From Candidatus Aminicenantota bacterium (GTDB lineage Bacteria; Acidobacteriota; Aminicenantia; S016-38): 64,000 bases of DNA. Where the stretch lies: positions 153,331 to 217,330 of the forward strand of contig JAMOUJ010000002.1 of the NCBI GenBank assembly GCA_027068075.1, read 5' to 3'. Shown one piece after another: positions 17,351 to 26,221 of the stretch (the stretch's first letter is position 1; each line of letters begins with the position of its first letter). Below the pieces are notes generated by a model. The model was given only the letters and a program-made list of their open reading frames with translations. It made no database searches and had not been told where the DNA came from. A program made the position numbers and the translations under genes.

Positions 17351-18261
17351 TCTCCCAGGATTAAAACGGGCTTTATCCCGAGTTCTCCCCCCTCCTTGCC
17401 CGGCTTGCCGATACCGATGAAGTTGGAACGGAAATCCATGAGCCGAAAGAAATCGTTTCTCCTTCCCCCTTCCTTGCCGCCCACCATTTTAAGGGAGATA
17501 AAATTGCCGTGCCTGGCCCTCCGAACCCCCTCCTCCCTCAAATACACCACGGGGTATTCCGTCAGAACCCTGTTCAGGGGGATGATTATCTCGTCCAGCC
17601 TATCCGCCTCCGCCGCCTCCTTTATCTCCTCCAGGGTGTGGGCATCGTCTACGGAAAATTCGCCGCTTCTCAACCTTTTCAGGTAATCAAGATACCCTCC
17701 CACGCCGAGTTTCTGACCCAGATCGTGGGCGATGGACCTGACATAGGTGCCGGCGGAGCATTTTATGTCAAAGTGAATGTAGGGAGGATCGTAGGCCTTG
17801 AGGGTAAAGTAATGAATTTCCACCTTCACCGGCCTGGGTTCCACCTTCTTTCCCTTCCTGGCCAGTTCGTACAACCTCTTGCCTCCGGTTTTTTTAGCGG
17901 AAAAGGGAGGGGGCACCTGAACTATCTGCCCCACGAATTCCTCCATGGCCTGCCTGACCTCCTCCTCCGAAATATTGAAGTCCTCCACCCGGGAGATCAC
18001 TTCGCCGTCCCTATCGTAGGTATTGGTTTCCGCTCCCAGCCTTATTATTCCAGTGTAAACCTTCACCCCTTTGACCAGAAAGGGAAACAGCCGGGTGGCC
18101 CTGCCCACCCCCAGCACCAGAAGGCCCTCGGCCTGGGGATCCAGGGTGCCCATGTGGCCCACCTTCTTCTGGTGAAGGATTTTTCTGATTTCGTCCACCA
18201 CATCGTGGGAGGTCATCCCACGGCGTTTGTTGACTAAAATTATTCCGGTTTTTTCACCCAC
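17347..18261 (-). CDS. truB: tRNA pseudouridine-55 synthase
   Basis: Makes pseudouridine 55 in the T loop of tRNAs. The 304 residues show the catalytic aspartate in GHMGTLDPQAEGLLVLGVG and the downstream motifs TNTYDRDGEV and KCSAGTYVRSIAHDLGQKLG, with a C-terminal PUA-like region. The first 22 bases overlap the end of the upstream nrnA gene. Its place after infB and rbfA is the classical arrangement. Confidence 0.97.
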   Translation of the reverse strand: MGEKTGIILVNKRRGMTSHDVVDEIRKILHQKKVGHMGTLDPQAEGLLVLGVGRATRLFPFLVKGVKVYTGIIRLGAETNTYDRDGEVISRVEDFNISEEEVRQAMEEFVGQIVQVPPPFSAKKTGGKRLYELARKGKKVEPRPVKVEIHYFTLKAYDPPYIHFDIKCSAGTYVRSIAHDLGQKLGVGGYLDYLKRLRSGEFSVDDAHTLEEIKEAAEADRLDEIIIPLNRVLTEYPVVYLREEGVRRARHGNFISLKMVGGKEGGRRNDFFRLMDFRSNFIGIGKPGKEGGELGIKPVLILGE

Positions 18262-19229
18262 GGAAACATCTCCTCTATTTTCTTGTAAACGGCCTCAAGG
18301 GCCTCCTCGGCAGGCAGGTCTATGTTAAACCCTGCGGCCTGGGGATGTCCACCCCCACCGTAGGCCTCCGCCAACCTCCCCACATCCGCCCTTCCCTTGG
18401 AGCGGAGACTCACCCTAAACCCCCTTTCCATCTCCTTGAAAATCATGGCTATCTCCACCTCCTCCACGGACCTGAGAATGTTCATGACGGTCTCGGTTTC
18501 CACATCGTGGAGACTGAGATTCAACTCCTGGAGAAACCTTCTCAGGAGAAACACCGTTACGATCCTTCCCGAGGGGTGAAACCTCAGGGTGGAAAGCATC
18601 TTCTGCAAAAGGTATATCTCCTCCCTGCGGTGGCTTTCCAGGATTATCCTGCTTATCCGAGCGGGATCCGCCCCGGCCTGGACCAGAAAGGAGGCGTATT
18701 TGAGAGATAGGGCGCTGGTGTTGGAAAATCTGAAGCCTCCGGTGTCCGAGAATATGGCGGCGTAAAGGCAGGTGGCCACCTTATCGTCAATGGGAAAATT
18801 GTACTCCATCAGGAGTTCAAAGATCATTTCCCCCACGGAGGAACGGTGGGGCTCTATCCAGTTCAGGTCGGCAAATTCCTCCGAGGTCCTGTGGTGGTCA
18901 ATGTGGATGGAAAATTTGCCCTTGCGGCTTTGCCCGCTTCTTTCCAGGGCCGAAGTTTCCACGAAGACCACGCAGTCAAAATCCGGAGGAATTTCCCCGG
19001 ATTTTATCTCATGGGCCCCGGGGAGTTTTTTCAAAAAATAAGGGGTGGGGTCCATGTTGTAAATTTCGGCCCTCTTTCCAGCGAGACGGAGGGAATGCAT
19101 GAGCCCCAGGGCAGAGCCTATGCAGTCACCATCAGGGCGAAGATGACAGGTGATGGCAACGCTGGAGCACTCCTTAAGTCTCCTGGCTATCTCCTTTTTC
19201 TTCCCTGAGTTTTCTGAGGATCTCATCAA
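18240..19229 (-). CDS. nrnA: DHH/DHHA1 phosphoesterase (NrnA/RecJ-like oligoribonuclease)
   Basis: Predicted cytoplasmic manganese-dependent enzyme that degrades nanoRNA, linear dinucleotides or pAp. In 329 residues it shows the DHH domain motifs HLRPDGDCIGSA, DCVVFVETSALER and IDHHRTSEEF, and a C-terminal DHHA1 domain with YGGGGHPQAAGF. The start lies inside the 3' end of rbfA (overlap about 56 bases), which is long, but a later start would remove part of the first motif region. NrnA between rbfA and truB is common in bacterial nusA-infB operons. Confidence 0.9.
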   Translation of the reverse strand: MMRSSENSGKKKEIARRLKECSSVAITCHLRPDGDCIGSALGLMHSLRLAGKRAEIYNMDPTPYFLKKLPGAHEIKSGEIPPDFDCVVFVETSALERSGQSRKGKFSIHIDHHRTSEEFADLNWIEPHRSSVGEMIFELLMEYNFPIDDKVATCLYAAIFSDTGGFRFSNTSALSLKYASFLVQAGADPARISRIILESHRREEIYLLQKMLSTLRFHPSGRIVTVFLLRRFLQELNLSLHDVETETVMNILRSVEEVEIAMIFKEMERGFRVSLRSKGRADVGRLAEAYGGGGHPQAAGFNIDLPAEEALEAVYKKIEEMFPWVKKPE

Positions 19230-19527
19230 CCCGTTTTGCCCTCTCCTCTTCTTCGTCCTTGAAAAAACTTAGTCTGGGAGTATATCTCAAATTAAGGTTG
19301 GTTGCAAGTAATCTCCTGAGATAGCCCGTCCTCGCCCGGAGAACCTCCAGGACCTTATCCACATCCTCCAGGGCGGTTATGTAAACCCTGGCTGAAGAAA
19401 GGTCCCGGGAAAGAACCACCCTGGTTACCGAAACTACGCTGTCAGAAAGGTCGTATATGGTCTGAATGTCCCCGGCCAATTGCTCCAGAAGGAGTTTTTC
19501 CAGCCTTTCCTTCCTCCTATCCTTCAC
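19174..19527 (-). CDS. rbfA: Ribosome-binding factor A
   Basis: Cold-shock ribosome maturation factor that binds the 30S subunit and helps process the 5' end of 16S rRNA. The 117 residues contain the KH-type fold of the family: N-terminal helix RRKERLEKLLLEQLA, the strand SVVSVTRVVLSRDLSSARVYITAL and the terminal LRYTPRLSFFKDE. The start overlaps the upstream DUF503 gene by four bases. Confidence 0.95.
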   Translation of the reverse strand: MKDRRKERLEKLLLEQLAGDIQTIYDLSDSVVSVTRVVLSRDLSSARVYITALEDVDKVLEVLRARTGYLRRLLATNLNLRYTPRLSFFKDEEEERAKRVDEILRKLREEKGDSQET

Positions 19528-19802
19528 AGGTACTCCACCTCCTGTTTCAATATTTGAGCGTCCAGAAAGGAGGCGTCCTTCAGAACCCTTTCAAAGGTGT
19601 TTTCCAGGGCCGACCTTTCCGATGCAATGGAAACGAGGCCCAGGCCCACCCTTTGCCAGAGACCTTGAAAGTCCACCTCCGCCACGGCCACATTGTAATG
19701 ATTTCTAACCCTGTTCTTGAAACTGGTGATGAACTTCCTCTTTTCCTTCAAGGAGTGGCTCCAGGGAATGTAGAACTCTATGTAAAGGTAACCTATCACC
19801 AT
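19524..19802 (-). CDS. DUF503 (YlxP-like) protein
   Basis: A 92-residue protein with the family's start GYLYIEFYIPWSHSLKEKRKFI and the FQGLWQRVGLGLVSIAS middle. YlxP-type proteins sit beside infB and rbfA in many bacteria and have been linked to 30S ribosome maturation; the biochemical activity is not settled. Gaps are nine bases after infB and a four-base overlap with rbfA. Confidence 0.92.
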   Translation of the reverse strand: MVIGYLYIEFYIPWSHSLKEKRKFITSFKNRVRNHYNVAVAEVDFQGLWQRVGLGLVSIASERSALENTFERVLKDASFLDAQILKQEVEYL

Positions 19803-19811
19803 GGTCCAATG

Positions 19812-22028
19812 CTACACCTGCCTTCTCTCGTAAACTTCTATAATGTCGCCCTTCTTCACATCGTTGAAACTTTCAAGTCTGATCCCGCACTCGCTTCCCA
19901 TCCTCACCTCCTCCACATCGTCCTTGTAGTGCTTGAGGGAGGCTATTTTCCCGTCAAACAGAACTTCTCCATCCCTTATGAGCCTGGCCCGGAGGTCCTT
20001 CCGGACCTTTCCTTCCACCACCACGCATCCTGCCACCACTCCCACCTTCGCAATCCGGAAGGTTTGCTTCACCTCGGCCCTTCCCACCACCGTCTCCTCT
20101 ATCTTGGGCTTGAGCATTCCCTTGAGGGCCTTCTTGACATCCTCCAGGAGTTCGTAAATGACGCGATAGAGCCTTATCTGAACATTTTCCGCCGCCGCAG
20201 AGGCCAGGGCCTTTTTCTCCGCTTTGACATTGAAACCTATTATTATGGCCTTGGAGGCAGAAGCCAGGAGAACATCGCTTTCGCTCACCGGCCCCGTGGC
20301 CGCATGGAGTATTCTGACCTTAACCTCCTCGGTGGAAAGTTTCTCCAGGGAATCCCGGATAGCCTCCAGGGAGCCTATGACATCGGCTTTAAGGATTATG
20401 AGAAGTTCCTTTTCCTCCTCCCCCTCCAGTTCCTTCAGCAGGTCTTCCAGGGTTATCTTCCTTTCCACCCGCCGGGCCCCGGTCTTCAACCTCTCCTTCC
20501 GTATTTCAACTATTTCCTTGGCTTTATCCACATCGTGGACCACATACAACCGATCCCCCTCCTGGGGAACTTCCTCAAAGCCCAGGATCTCCACCGGATC
20601 CGAAGGACCGGCTTCCTTAATGGGTTTGCCGAATTCGTCAAAAAGCCCCCGGACTTTCCCCCAGGTGAGACCGGCAACAAAGGCCTCCCGGGGCTTCAAT
20701 ACGCCCTTTTGTATTATGGCCTTAACGGTGGGTCCCTTTCTGGGGTCCAGTTTTGCCACCAGGATGGTGCCCTGGGCGGGAACATCAATCGGGGCCTTGA
20801 GTTCCAGCATTTCCCCTACCAGAACTATCATTTCCAGAAGTTCGTCCACTCCCTTCCCGGTTTTTGCCGATATTTCCACCGCCACGGTATCCCCTCCCCA
20901 CTCCTCCACCAGGACGCCGTGCTCCGCCAGTTGCTGTTTTACCTTCATGGGGTCTGCTTCGGGCTTGTCAATCTTGTTGATGGCCACTATCATCTGAACT
21001 CCGGCGGCCTTGGCGTGGTTTATGGCCTCCACGGTCTGGGGCATGACCCCGTCGTCGGCGGCCACCACCAGGACCACTATATCCGTGACCTGGGCTCCCC
21101 GGGCTCTGAGTTTGGTGAAGGCCTCGTGTCCGGGGGTGTCTATGAAGGTAATCCATTTATCCCCCACCTTCACCTTGTAAGCCCCTATGTGCTGGGTAAT
21201 TCCCCCGGCCTCCCTTTCCGCCACCCGGGTTCTCCTTATGTAATCCAGAAGGGTGGTTTTCCCGTGGTCCACATGCCCCATGACCGTGACGATGGGGGCC
21301 CTGTCCACGAACTTAGTGCCCTTCCCGTGGAGTTCCTCCAGACTCTCCTCAAAGGTTTTAAACTCTATGCTGACATGAAGTATCCTACCGATTTCCTGGG
21401 CCAGGGTGGCGTCTATCTTGGTGTTGGAAGAAACGAGGAGGCCTCCTTCCCGAAGTTTCTCCTCCACCTGAGAGACTTTAACGCCCAGTTTTTCCGCCAG
21501 GTCCTTAAGGGTATCGCCCTCCACCACGGTGGCGCTTTCGGGAAACTTAACCTCCTCCTTCTTCTTCTTTATCATCTCAAATCTTCGGGAACTTATCTTC
21601 TTGTGGTCCACCCGGCCCTTTTTGGGATGGGGTGGCCTTCTTGAAGGGGGACTCTGGCGGGGCCTGGGCTTAGGTCTGGGAGGTGAAGGCCTTGAGGGAG
21701 GCTTTTCCTCCTTCTTCTCCTTCTTCTCCTTCTTCTCTTCCTTCTTCGCCTCCTTCTTAGTTTCCTTTTTTATCTCTTTTTTAACCTCTTTTTTCGCTTC
21801 CTTTGCCTCGGCCTTTTCCTTCTTTTCCTTCTTTTCAACCCTGGGGGCAGGTCTTTTTCCGGTTTTTTTGTACTCCTCAATCCTCTCCTTTATCCTTATA
21901 AGTTCCTCCTCGTTTATGGTGCTGCTGGCGCTCTTTACTTCTATACCTATGTCCCTGAGCAGATCTATAACCAACTTGCTTTCCAGGCCAAACTCCTTGG
22001 CAACTTGATATATTCTGAACTTGGCCAT
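19812..22028 (-). CDS. infB: Translation initiation factor IF-2
   Basis: GTPase that brings initiator tRNA to the 30S subunit and promotes subunit joining. Of 738 residues, the first domain ([20 protein letters not shown]) is followed by a highly charged Lys/Glu repeat linker (about 50-110) and a proline/arginine-rich stretch (110-140), a second N-terminal domain (about 165-225), then the G domain with [12 protein letters not shown] (P loop), DTPGHEAF and NKID motifs, and domains II to IV ending in [14 protein letters not shown]. It begins one base after the nusA stop; the usual ylxR and L7Ae genes between them are absent. Confidence 0.97.
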   Translation of the reverse strand: MAKFRIYQVAKEFGLESKLVIDLLRDIGIEVKSASSTINEEELIRIKERIEEYKKTGKRPAPRVEKKEKKEKAEAKEAKKEVKKEIKKETKKEAKKEEKKEKKEKKEEKPPSRPSPPRPKPRPRQSPPSRRPPHPKKGRVDHKKISSRRFEMIKKKKEEVKFPESATVVEGDTLKDLAEKLGVKVSQVEEKLREGGLLVSSNTKIDATLAQEIGRILHVSIEFKTFEESLEELHGKGTKFVDRAPIVTVMGHVDHGKTTLLDYIRRTRVAEREAGGITQHIGAYKVKVGDKWITFIDTPGHEAFTKLRARGAQVTDIVVLVVAADDGVMPQTVEAINHAKAAGVQMIVAINKIDKPEADPMKVKQQLAEHGVLVEEWGGDTVAVEISAKTGKGVDELLEMIVLVGEMLELKAPIDVPAQGTILVAKLDPRKGPTVKAIIQKGVLKPREAFVAGLTWGKVRGLFDEFGKPIKEAGPSDPVEILGFEEVPQEGDRLYVVHDVDKAKEIVEIRKERLKTGARRVERKITLEDLLKELEGEEEKELLIILKADVIGSLEAIRDSLEKLSTEEVKVRILHAATGPVSESDVLLASASKAIIIGFNVKAEKKALASAAAENVQIRLYRVIYELLEDVKKALKGMLKPKIEETVVGRAEVKQTFRIAKVGVVAGCVVVEGKVRKDLRARLIRDGEVLFDGKIASLKHYKDDVEEVRMGSECGIRLESFNDVKKGDIIEVYERRQV

Positions 22029-22029
22029 G

Positions 22030-23283
22030 CTACCTCCTTAGCGTATAGCCCCTTATATTCAATTCTTCTTTTATTCTCTCCAAAAACTTTCCCGTTATCC
22101 CCGGAAGTTCCTTGAGTTCCTTCTCAGATAGGTTCTGAAGTTGTTCCCAGGTCAGTATGTTTTTTCTCTTCAGGGCCAGGGCCAGAGGCTTGGGAAATTC
22201 TGCAAAGGGCAGGCTTTCGTCCACTTCCTTGAGTATTTCCTCCCTCCTTTCGCTTTCGGTCTTCAGGATTATTCTCCAGCGGGTAAGCCTGGAGGCCAAC
22301 CTTATGTTGGTTCCCTTCCTGCCCACGGCCACGGAATAATTGTCGTCTGGGACTATTACCTCCGCCACCATCCCCTCCGGGTCCAGGATTCTGACTTCAC
22401 TTACCCTGGCGGGGCTCATGGCGTTGGCTATGAATTTCTCCGGCTCCTCGTTCCAGAGGATCACATCTATCCTCTCCCCGGAAAGTTCCTTGGTCACTGC
22501 CAGGACCCTGTTTCCCTTCATCCCAATACAGGAACCCAGGGGGTCTATGGCGGGATCCTCCGAATACACCGCTATTTTAGTTCTTATTCCGGGTTCTCTA
22601 ACTATCCCCTTTATCTCTATTTTTCCCTCGGCCAACTCGGGGATCTCCCTCTCCAGGAGCCTTACCACCAGTTCAGGCCTGCTCCTGGAAAGAATGAGTT
22701 GAACGGGCCTGGCGTAACGGTGGACTTTAAGAAGGAGGGCCTTTATTTCCCTGCCGGGCCTGTAAACATCCCCGTGGACCTGCTCCTTTCTCGGGAGCAA
22801 GGCCTCATCCCTCCCTATGAAAAGGTAAACATCACCGTCGCTTATCCTGTGAACCCGGGCCGTCACCACCTGACCCTCCAGGTCCTTGTACCTATTGAAA
22901 ACCCGGTCTTCTTCTGCTTCTTTAACCCTGGAGAAAAGGACATTTTTGGCCGCCTGGGCCGCAATCCTTCCCAGGGTCTGCGGAGGAAGGGTAAGTTCTA
23001 CCTCATCCCCCTCCTTTATGTCCTCGCTGAAGAGTTTTCTGGCCTTCTCTATGTGTATTTCCTTGGTGGGGTCCTGAACCCGGGAAACCACCTTCTTCCT
23101 CACGATAACCTTAACTTCCCCGCTTTCCCTGTCAAAAAACACCTCTATCTTCTCTCCTTCCCCAAAATATTTCCTGGAGGCGGTCCTCACCGCATCCTCT
23201 ATGGCTTTGATTAGATAGTCCTCGTCTATTCCCTTCTCTTTAGACAGGGCTTCCAGCGCTTTTAAAATCCTTTCTTTTTCCAT
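22030..23283 (-). CDS. nusA: Transcription termination/antitermination factor NusA
   Basis: RNA-polymerase-bound factor controlling pausing, termination and antitermination. The 417 residues follow the order N-terminal RNAP-binding domain (1-130), S1 domain (about 135-205, with GQVVTARVHRISDGDVYLFI), two KH domains (about 210-350, with GSCIGMKGNRVLAV and VGRKGTNIRLASRLT), and a short helix-hairpin-helix-like tail (QNLSEKELKELPGITGKF). The acidic repeats of E. coli NusA are absent. It is first in the operon, rimP being missing, and its mRNA appears leaderless. Confidence 0.97.
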   Translation of the reverse strand: MEKERILKALEALSKEKGIDEDYLIKAIEDAVRTASRKYFGEGEKIEVFFDRESGEVKVIVRKKVVSRVQDPTKEIHIEKARKLFSEDIKEGDEVELTLPPQTLGRIAAQAAKNVLFSRVKEAEEDRVFNRYKDLEGQVVTARVHRISDGDVYLFIGRDEALLPRKEQVHGDVYRPGREIKALLLKVHRYARPVQLILSRSRPELVVRLLEREIPELAEGKIEIKGIVREPGIRTKIAVYSEDPAIDPLGSCIGMKGNRVLAVTKELSGERIDVILWNEEPEKFIANAMSPARVSEVRILDPEGMVAEVIVPDDNYSVAVGRKGTNIRLASRLTRWRIILKTESERREEILKEVDESLPFAEFPKPLALALKRKNILTWEQLQNLSEKELKELPGITGKFLERIKEELNIRGYTLRR

Positions 23284-23291
23284 AAGGAAAG

Positions 23292-23321
23292 ATTATATCA
23301 GAAACTCCTCTAATTTGTTAA
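23292..23321 (-). promoter_or_regulatory. nusA operon promoter, leaderless and extended -10
   Basis: -35 TTAACA (23316-23321), 18-base spacer, extended -10 TGATATAAT (TATAAT at 23292-23297), then eight bases to the nusA ATG. It overlaps the divergent promoter for the PilZ gene. Confidence 0.7.
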
Positions 23322-23324
23322 AAT
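23319..23324 (+). promoter_or_regulatory. -10 box of the PilZ gene
   Basis: TAAAAT eight bases before the ATG at 23333, with no Shine-Dalgarno sequence, so transcription would start at the ATG. Its bases overlap the -35 of the divergent nusA promoter; no good -35 of its own is visible. Confidence 0.45.
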
Positions 23325-23332
23325 AAACCAGT

Positions 23333-23824
23333 ATGAGGGTTTTATGCTGCATCATCATAGCCGTTCTTCTGGCTCTGGACATCTATCTTTTGCTCATGTT
23401 TCTGAGGGCAAGGAAGTTTTTTCAGAGGCAGATTGAGATTCTCAAGATCCGGGGAACCCTGCCCAAGGAGTTCCGGGACAAAAGGGCCTTTCCCAGGGTT
23501 CCGGGCTTTACCGATAAGCCCATAATCGTCAGGTTTCTTGAAGAACCTCTTAAGGACTTTGAAGCAGTGGTGGACAACATTTCCAACGGAGGGGTGGCCC
23601 TGCTCCCCAAATTTCCCATCTCAAAAATTCGTCTGGATCAGGTGGTGGGTCCCCTGGAATTAATATTCCCCGACGGGACCTACACCGTAAGTTCCGCTAA
23701 AGTGGTAAGAATAGCCCATCTGGGAAACGACAAAATCGTCGCTCTCAAATGGCTGAACCTTCCCCACGAAACCAGAAAGAGAATCCAGAGGCACATTGAC
23801 GAATACTTTGCCAGGCACTCCTGA
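23333..23824 (+). CDS. Membrane-anchored PilZ domain protein
   Basis: A 163-residue protein with one N-terminal membrane helix (about 3-23) and a cytoplasmic PilZ domain. The cyclic-di-GMP-binding motifs are complete: KRAFPRVP (RxxxR, near residues 50-56) and DNISNGGVAL (D/NxSxxG, near 80). It probably senses cyclic-di-GMP for motility, pilus or envelope control, which fits the type IV pilus genes in the window. The target is unknown. Confidence 0.85.
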   Translation: MRVLCCIIIAVLLALDIYLLLMFLRARKFFQRQIEILKIRGTLPKEFRDKRAFPRVPGFTDKPIIVRFLEEPLKDFEAVVDNISNGGVALLPKFPISKIRLDQVVGPLELIFPDGTYTVSSAKVVRIAHLGNDKIVALKWLNLPHETRKRIQRHIDEYFARHS

Positions 23825-23948
23825 GCCGCCCTGGATGTCCATCCGCCTTTAGAGCCAGAAGAAAAACACGGGTTTTCCCGGAAGAGAAAGGGGAGTTCTG
23901 TCCGAAGAAGTTTACCTGAAACCATCCCGAAAGAAGACGGGTTTCTGT

Positions 23949-23954
23949 TAGAAT
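23949..23954 (+). promoter_or_regulatory. -10 box of rtcB
   Basis: TAGAAT six bases before the ATG, preceded by a weak -35. There is no ribosome-binding site, so rtcB looks leaderless. Confidence 0.5.
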
Positions 23955-23960
23955 ATTCCT

Positions 23961-25397
23961 ATGAAGGAAATGTTGAAAAAAATCGGTCCCTTCAAATGGG
24001 AAATACCCAGACACGGAAAGATGAGGGTCCCTGGAATAGTTTACGGGTCGGAGGAGATAATAAAGGATGTGGAGGATGGGGCCCTTCAGCAGGTAGCCAA
24101 CGCCGCCACCCTGCCGGGGGTGGTAAAGGCTTCCATGGCCATGCCCGACATCCACTACGGCTACGGACTTCCCATAGGAGGGGTCATTGCCACCGACTGG
24201 AACGAGGGCATAGTATCCCCCGGAGGGGTGGGCTTTGACATAAATTGCGGAGTGAGACTCATAAGAAGCAACCTAACCCTGAAGGACCTGGAGGGGAAGA
24301 AGGAAAAATTGCTCAACGCCCTTTTCAGAAAAATCCCCACCGGCGTGGGTTCCACGGGAAAACTCAAATTATCCCCCGCTGAACTCAGGGAGGTCCTGGC
24401 CGAAGGTTCCCACTGGGCCGTAAGGAAGGGCTTTGGAAGAAAAGAGGACCTGGAAAACACCGAAAGTCAGGGCCGACTCCCCTGGGCCAATCCCCTGGAG
24501 GTTTCCACCAGGGCCCTGGAGCGGGGGAAAAACCAACTGGGAACCCTGGGTTCAGGGAATCACTTTGCCGAAGTTCAGGTGGTGGAGGAGATATACGACG
24601 AAAAAACCGCCGGGGAATTTGGTCTGGAAGCGGGAAGCATAACTCTGATGATCCACACCGGTTCCCGGGGACTGGGCCATCAGGTGGCCACGGATTTTCT
24701 GGTGGTCATGGAAAGGGCCCTGGCCAGATACAAAATCTGGCTCCCGGACAAACAACTCGCATGCGCTCCGGTTCAGTCCAGAGAAGGGGAAAGATACCTG
24801 GGGGCCATGGCCTCGGCAGCCAACTTCGCCTGGGCCAACCGTCAGATAATAATGCACTGGGCCCGGGAGGCCTTCCGGGAAGTTCTGGGACTCACCTACG
24901 AGGACCTGGGCCTGGAATTGATTTACGACCACGCCCACAACATAGTAAAAAAGGAAGAGCATCTGGTGGACGGCAGGAAGTTAACCCTGGCCGTCCACCG
25001 CAAGGGCGCCACCAGGGCCTTTCCGCCGGAACATCCAGAGTTGCCCGTCCGGTACAGAAAAACAGGTCAGCCTGTGATAATCCCCGGAGACATGGGCAGG
25101 TATTCGTACCTCCTGGTGGGAACCCCCCGGGCCATGGAGGAAACCTTCGGCTCCTCCTGTCACGGGGCCGGAAGGGTTATGAGCAGGCACAGGGCTATAA
25201 AGGCCGCCCGGGGACGCTCCATTGAAAGGGAGTTGAGAAACGAGGGTATCCTGGTGAAATCCGCCAGCAGAAGAACCGTCATGGAAGAAATGCCCGAGGC
25301 CTACAAGGATGTATCGCTGGTGGTGGAATCTATAGAAGGGGCCGGCATCTCCCGAAAGGTAGCCAGGATGAGGCCCCTTCTTGTAATTAAAGGTTAA
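23961..25397 (+). CDS. rtcB: RtcB RNA ligase
   Basis: GTP-dependent ligase joining 2',3'-cyclic phosphate or 3'-phosphate RNA ends to 5'-OH ends, used in RNA repair and, in some organisms, tRNA splicing. The 478 residues are full length. Metal-site motifs GGVGFDINCGVRLI, GSGNHFAEVQ and IHTGSRGLGHQVA are present, as is the guanylylation motif SCHGAGRVMSRHRA near residue 400. No archease or RtcA lies nearby. It ends four bases into the convergent secreted-protein gene. Confidence 0.97.
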   Translation: MKEMLKKIGPFKWEIPRHGKMRVPGIVYGSEEIIKDVEDGALQQVANAATLPGVVKASMAMPDIHYGYGLPIGGVIATDWNEGIVSPGGVGFDINCGVRLIRSNLTLKDLEGKKEKLLNALFRKIPTGVGSTGKLKLSPAELREVLAEGSHWAVRKGFGRKEDLENTESQGRLPWANPLEVSTRALERGKNQLGTLGSGNHFAEVQVVEEIYDEKTAGEFGLEAGSITLMIHTGSRGLGHQVATDFLVVMERALARYKIWLPDKQLACAPVQSREGERYLGAMASAANFAWANRQIIMHWAREAFREVLGLTYEDLGLELIYDHAHNIVKKEEHLVDGRKLTLAVHRKGATRAFPPEHPELPVRYRKTGQPVIIPGDMGRYSYLLVGTPRAMEETFGSSCHGAGRVMSRHRAIKAARGRSIERELRNEGILVKSASRRTVMEEMPEAYKDVSLVVESIEGAGISRKVARMRPLLVIKG

Positions 25398-26161
25398 CGG
25401 ACATAGCGGAAGAACATCCAGGGGCTCTTGGGACCGGGCCTTCCCTGGGCATCCACAGCCCACACCCGCCATTTTCCAGGCTGGGCTCCCACGAAATTGA
25501 AGGTATAGGTGGTGTTTCTTATTCCCTCTACCCTCTTCCAGAGAACGGCCCGGCAGGTCTCTATTCTTCTCATGGGTCCGCAGGGTTCAATGTAGTATAT
25601 TTCCACGGTGTAGGAGGCCGCTCCGGGCACCGGACGCCAGCGGAGGGTGGTGGTCCTGGGAAAATGGGTAAAAACCTTCCCGTTGGGAGGGAATATGGGC
25701 TCTGGAGCCTGGGTTATCCTGTGGGGTTGAATGGAAGCGGCCCTCTTCATGATATAGGAAAGGGCTGCATTTTTGTTCTCATCGGAAGGATATCTGGAAA
25801 GGATCTTAAGTTTGAGACGCTCTCCAGCGGGACGGTTTATTATGAAGTATTTTTCAGAATCCCTGAACCGATATATCACCAGGAGGGCCTTGAAATGCCT
25901 GGCAGGGTCCCGACGGGGATTGGCTCCGAAGGCATACGCCTCCTTTTCACCGAAGGCGCAGTCCGTGGGATGACACTTTCCCCAGGCCTTAACATAAACC
26001 CTTCCTCTTCTGGAGGTTATAACCAATTTGGTGATCCCCCGGGTATTGGGGTTCACATTCACCCAGGTTCCCATGACATCTTCAATTCCCGGGAAGTTGT
26101 AGGCTGCCAGTTGAAAAATCCCGAAAAACATGCCGAAGGCTAAAGCCAAGAGTTTTCTCAT
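25394..26161 (-). CDS. Secreted unknown protein with C-terminal fibronectin-III-like domain
   Basis: A 255-residue protein with a signal peptide (1-20). The N-terminal domain (about 25-140) contains GTWVNVNPNTRGITKLVITS and the cysteine-containing KAWGKCHPTDCAFGEKEAY, a lipocalin-like beta pattern of unknown function. After a short linker, the region from about 155 (PPNGKVFTHFPRTTTLRWRP...ASYTVEIYY...GKWRVWAVDAQGRPGPKSPW) reads as a fibronectin type III repeat. It has a GGAGG site and a strong promoter inside the upstream gene. Confidence 0.75.
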   Translation of the reverse strand: MRKLLALAFGMFFGIFQLAAYNFPGIEDVMGTWVNVNPNTRGITKLVITSRRGRVYVKAWGKCHPTDCAFGEKEAYAFGANPRRDPARHFKALLVIYRFRDSEKYFIINRPAGERLKLKILSRYPSDENKNAALSYIMKRAASIQPHRITQAPEPIFPPNGKVFTHFPRTTTLRWRPVPGAASYTVEIYYIEPCGPMRRIETCRAVLWKRVEGIRNTTYTFNFVGAQPGKWRVWAVDAQGRPGPKSPWMFFRYVR

Positions 26162-26192
26162 ACTTCCTCCTCTTAAATTTTTAACTGACTAA

Positions 26193-26221
26193 ATTCTAAG
26201 GGTTTTCCATCACCCTGTCAA
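26193..26221 (-). promoter_or_regulatory. Strong sigma-70 promoter for the secreted protein
   Basis: -35 TTGACA (26216-26221), 17-base spacer, -10 TAGAAT (26193-26198). The TAG stop of the metallo-hydrolase gene is the first three bases of the -10. Confidence 0.8.
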
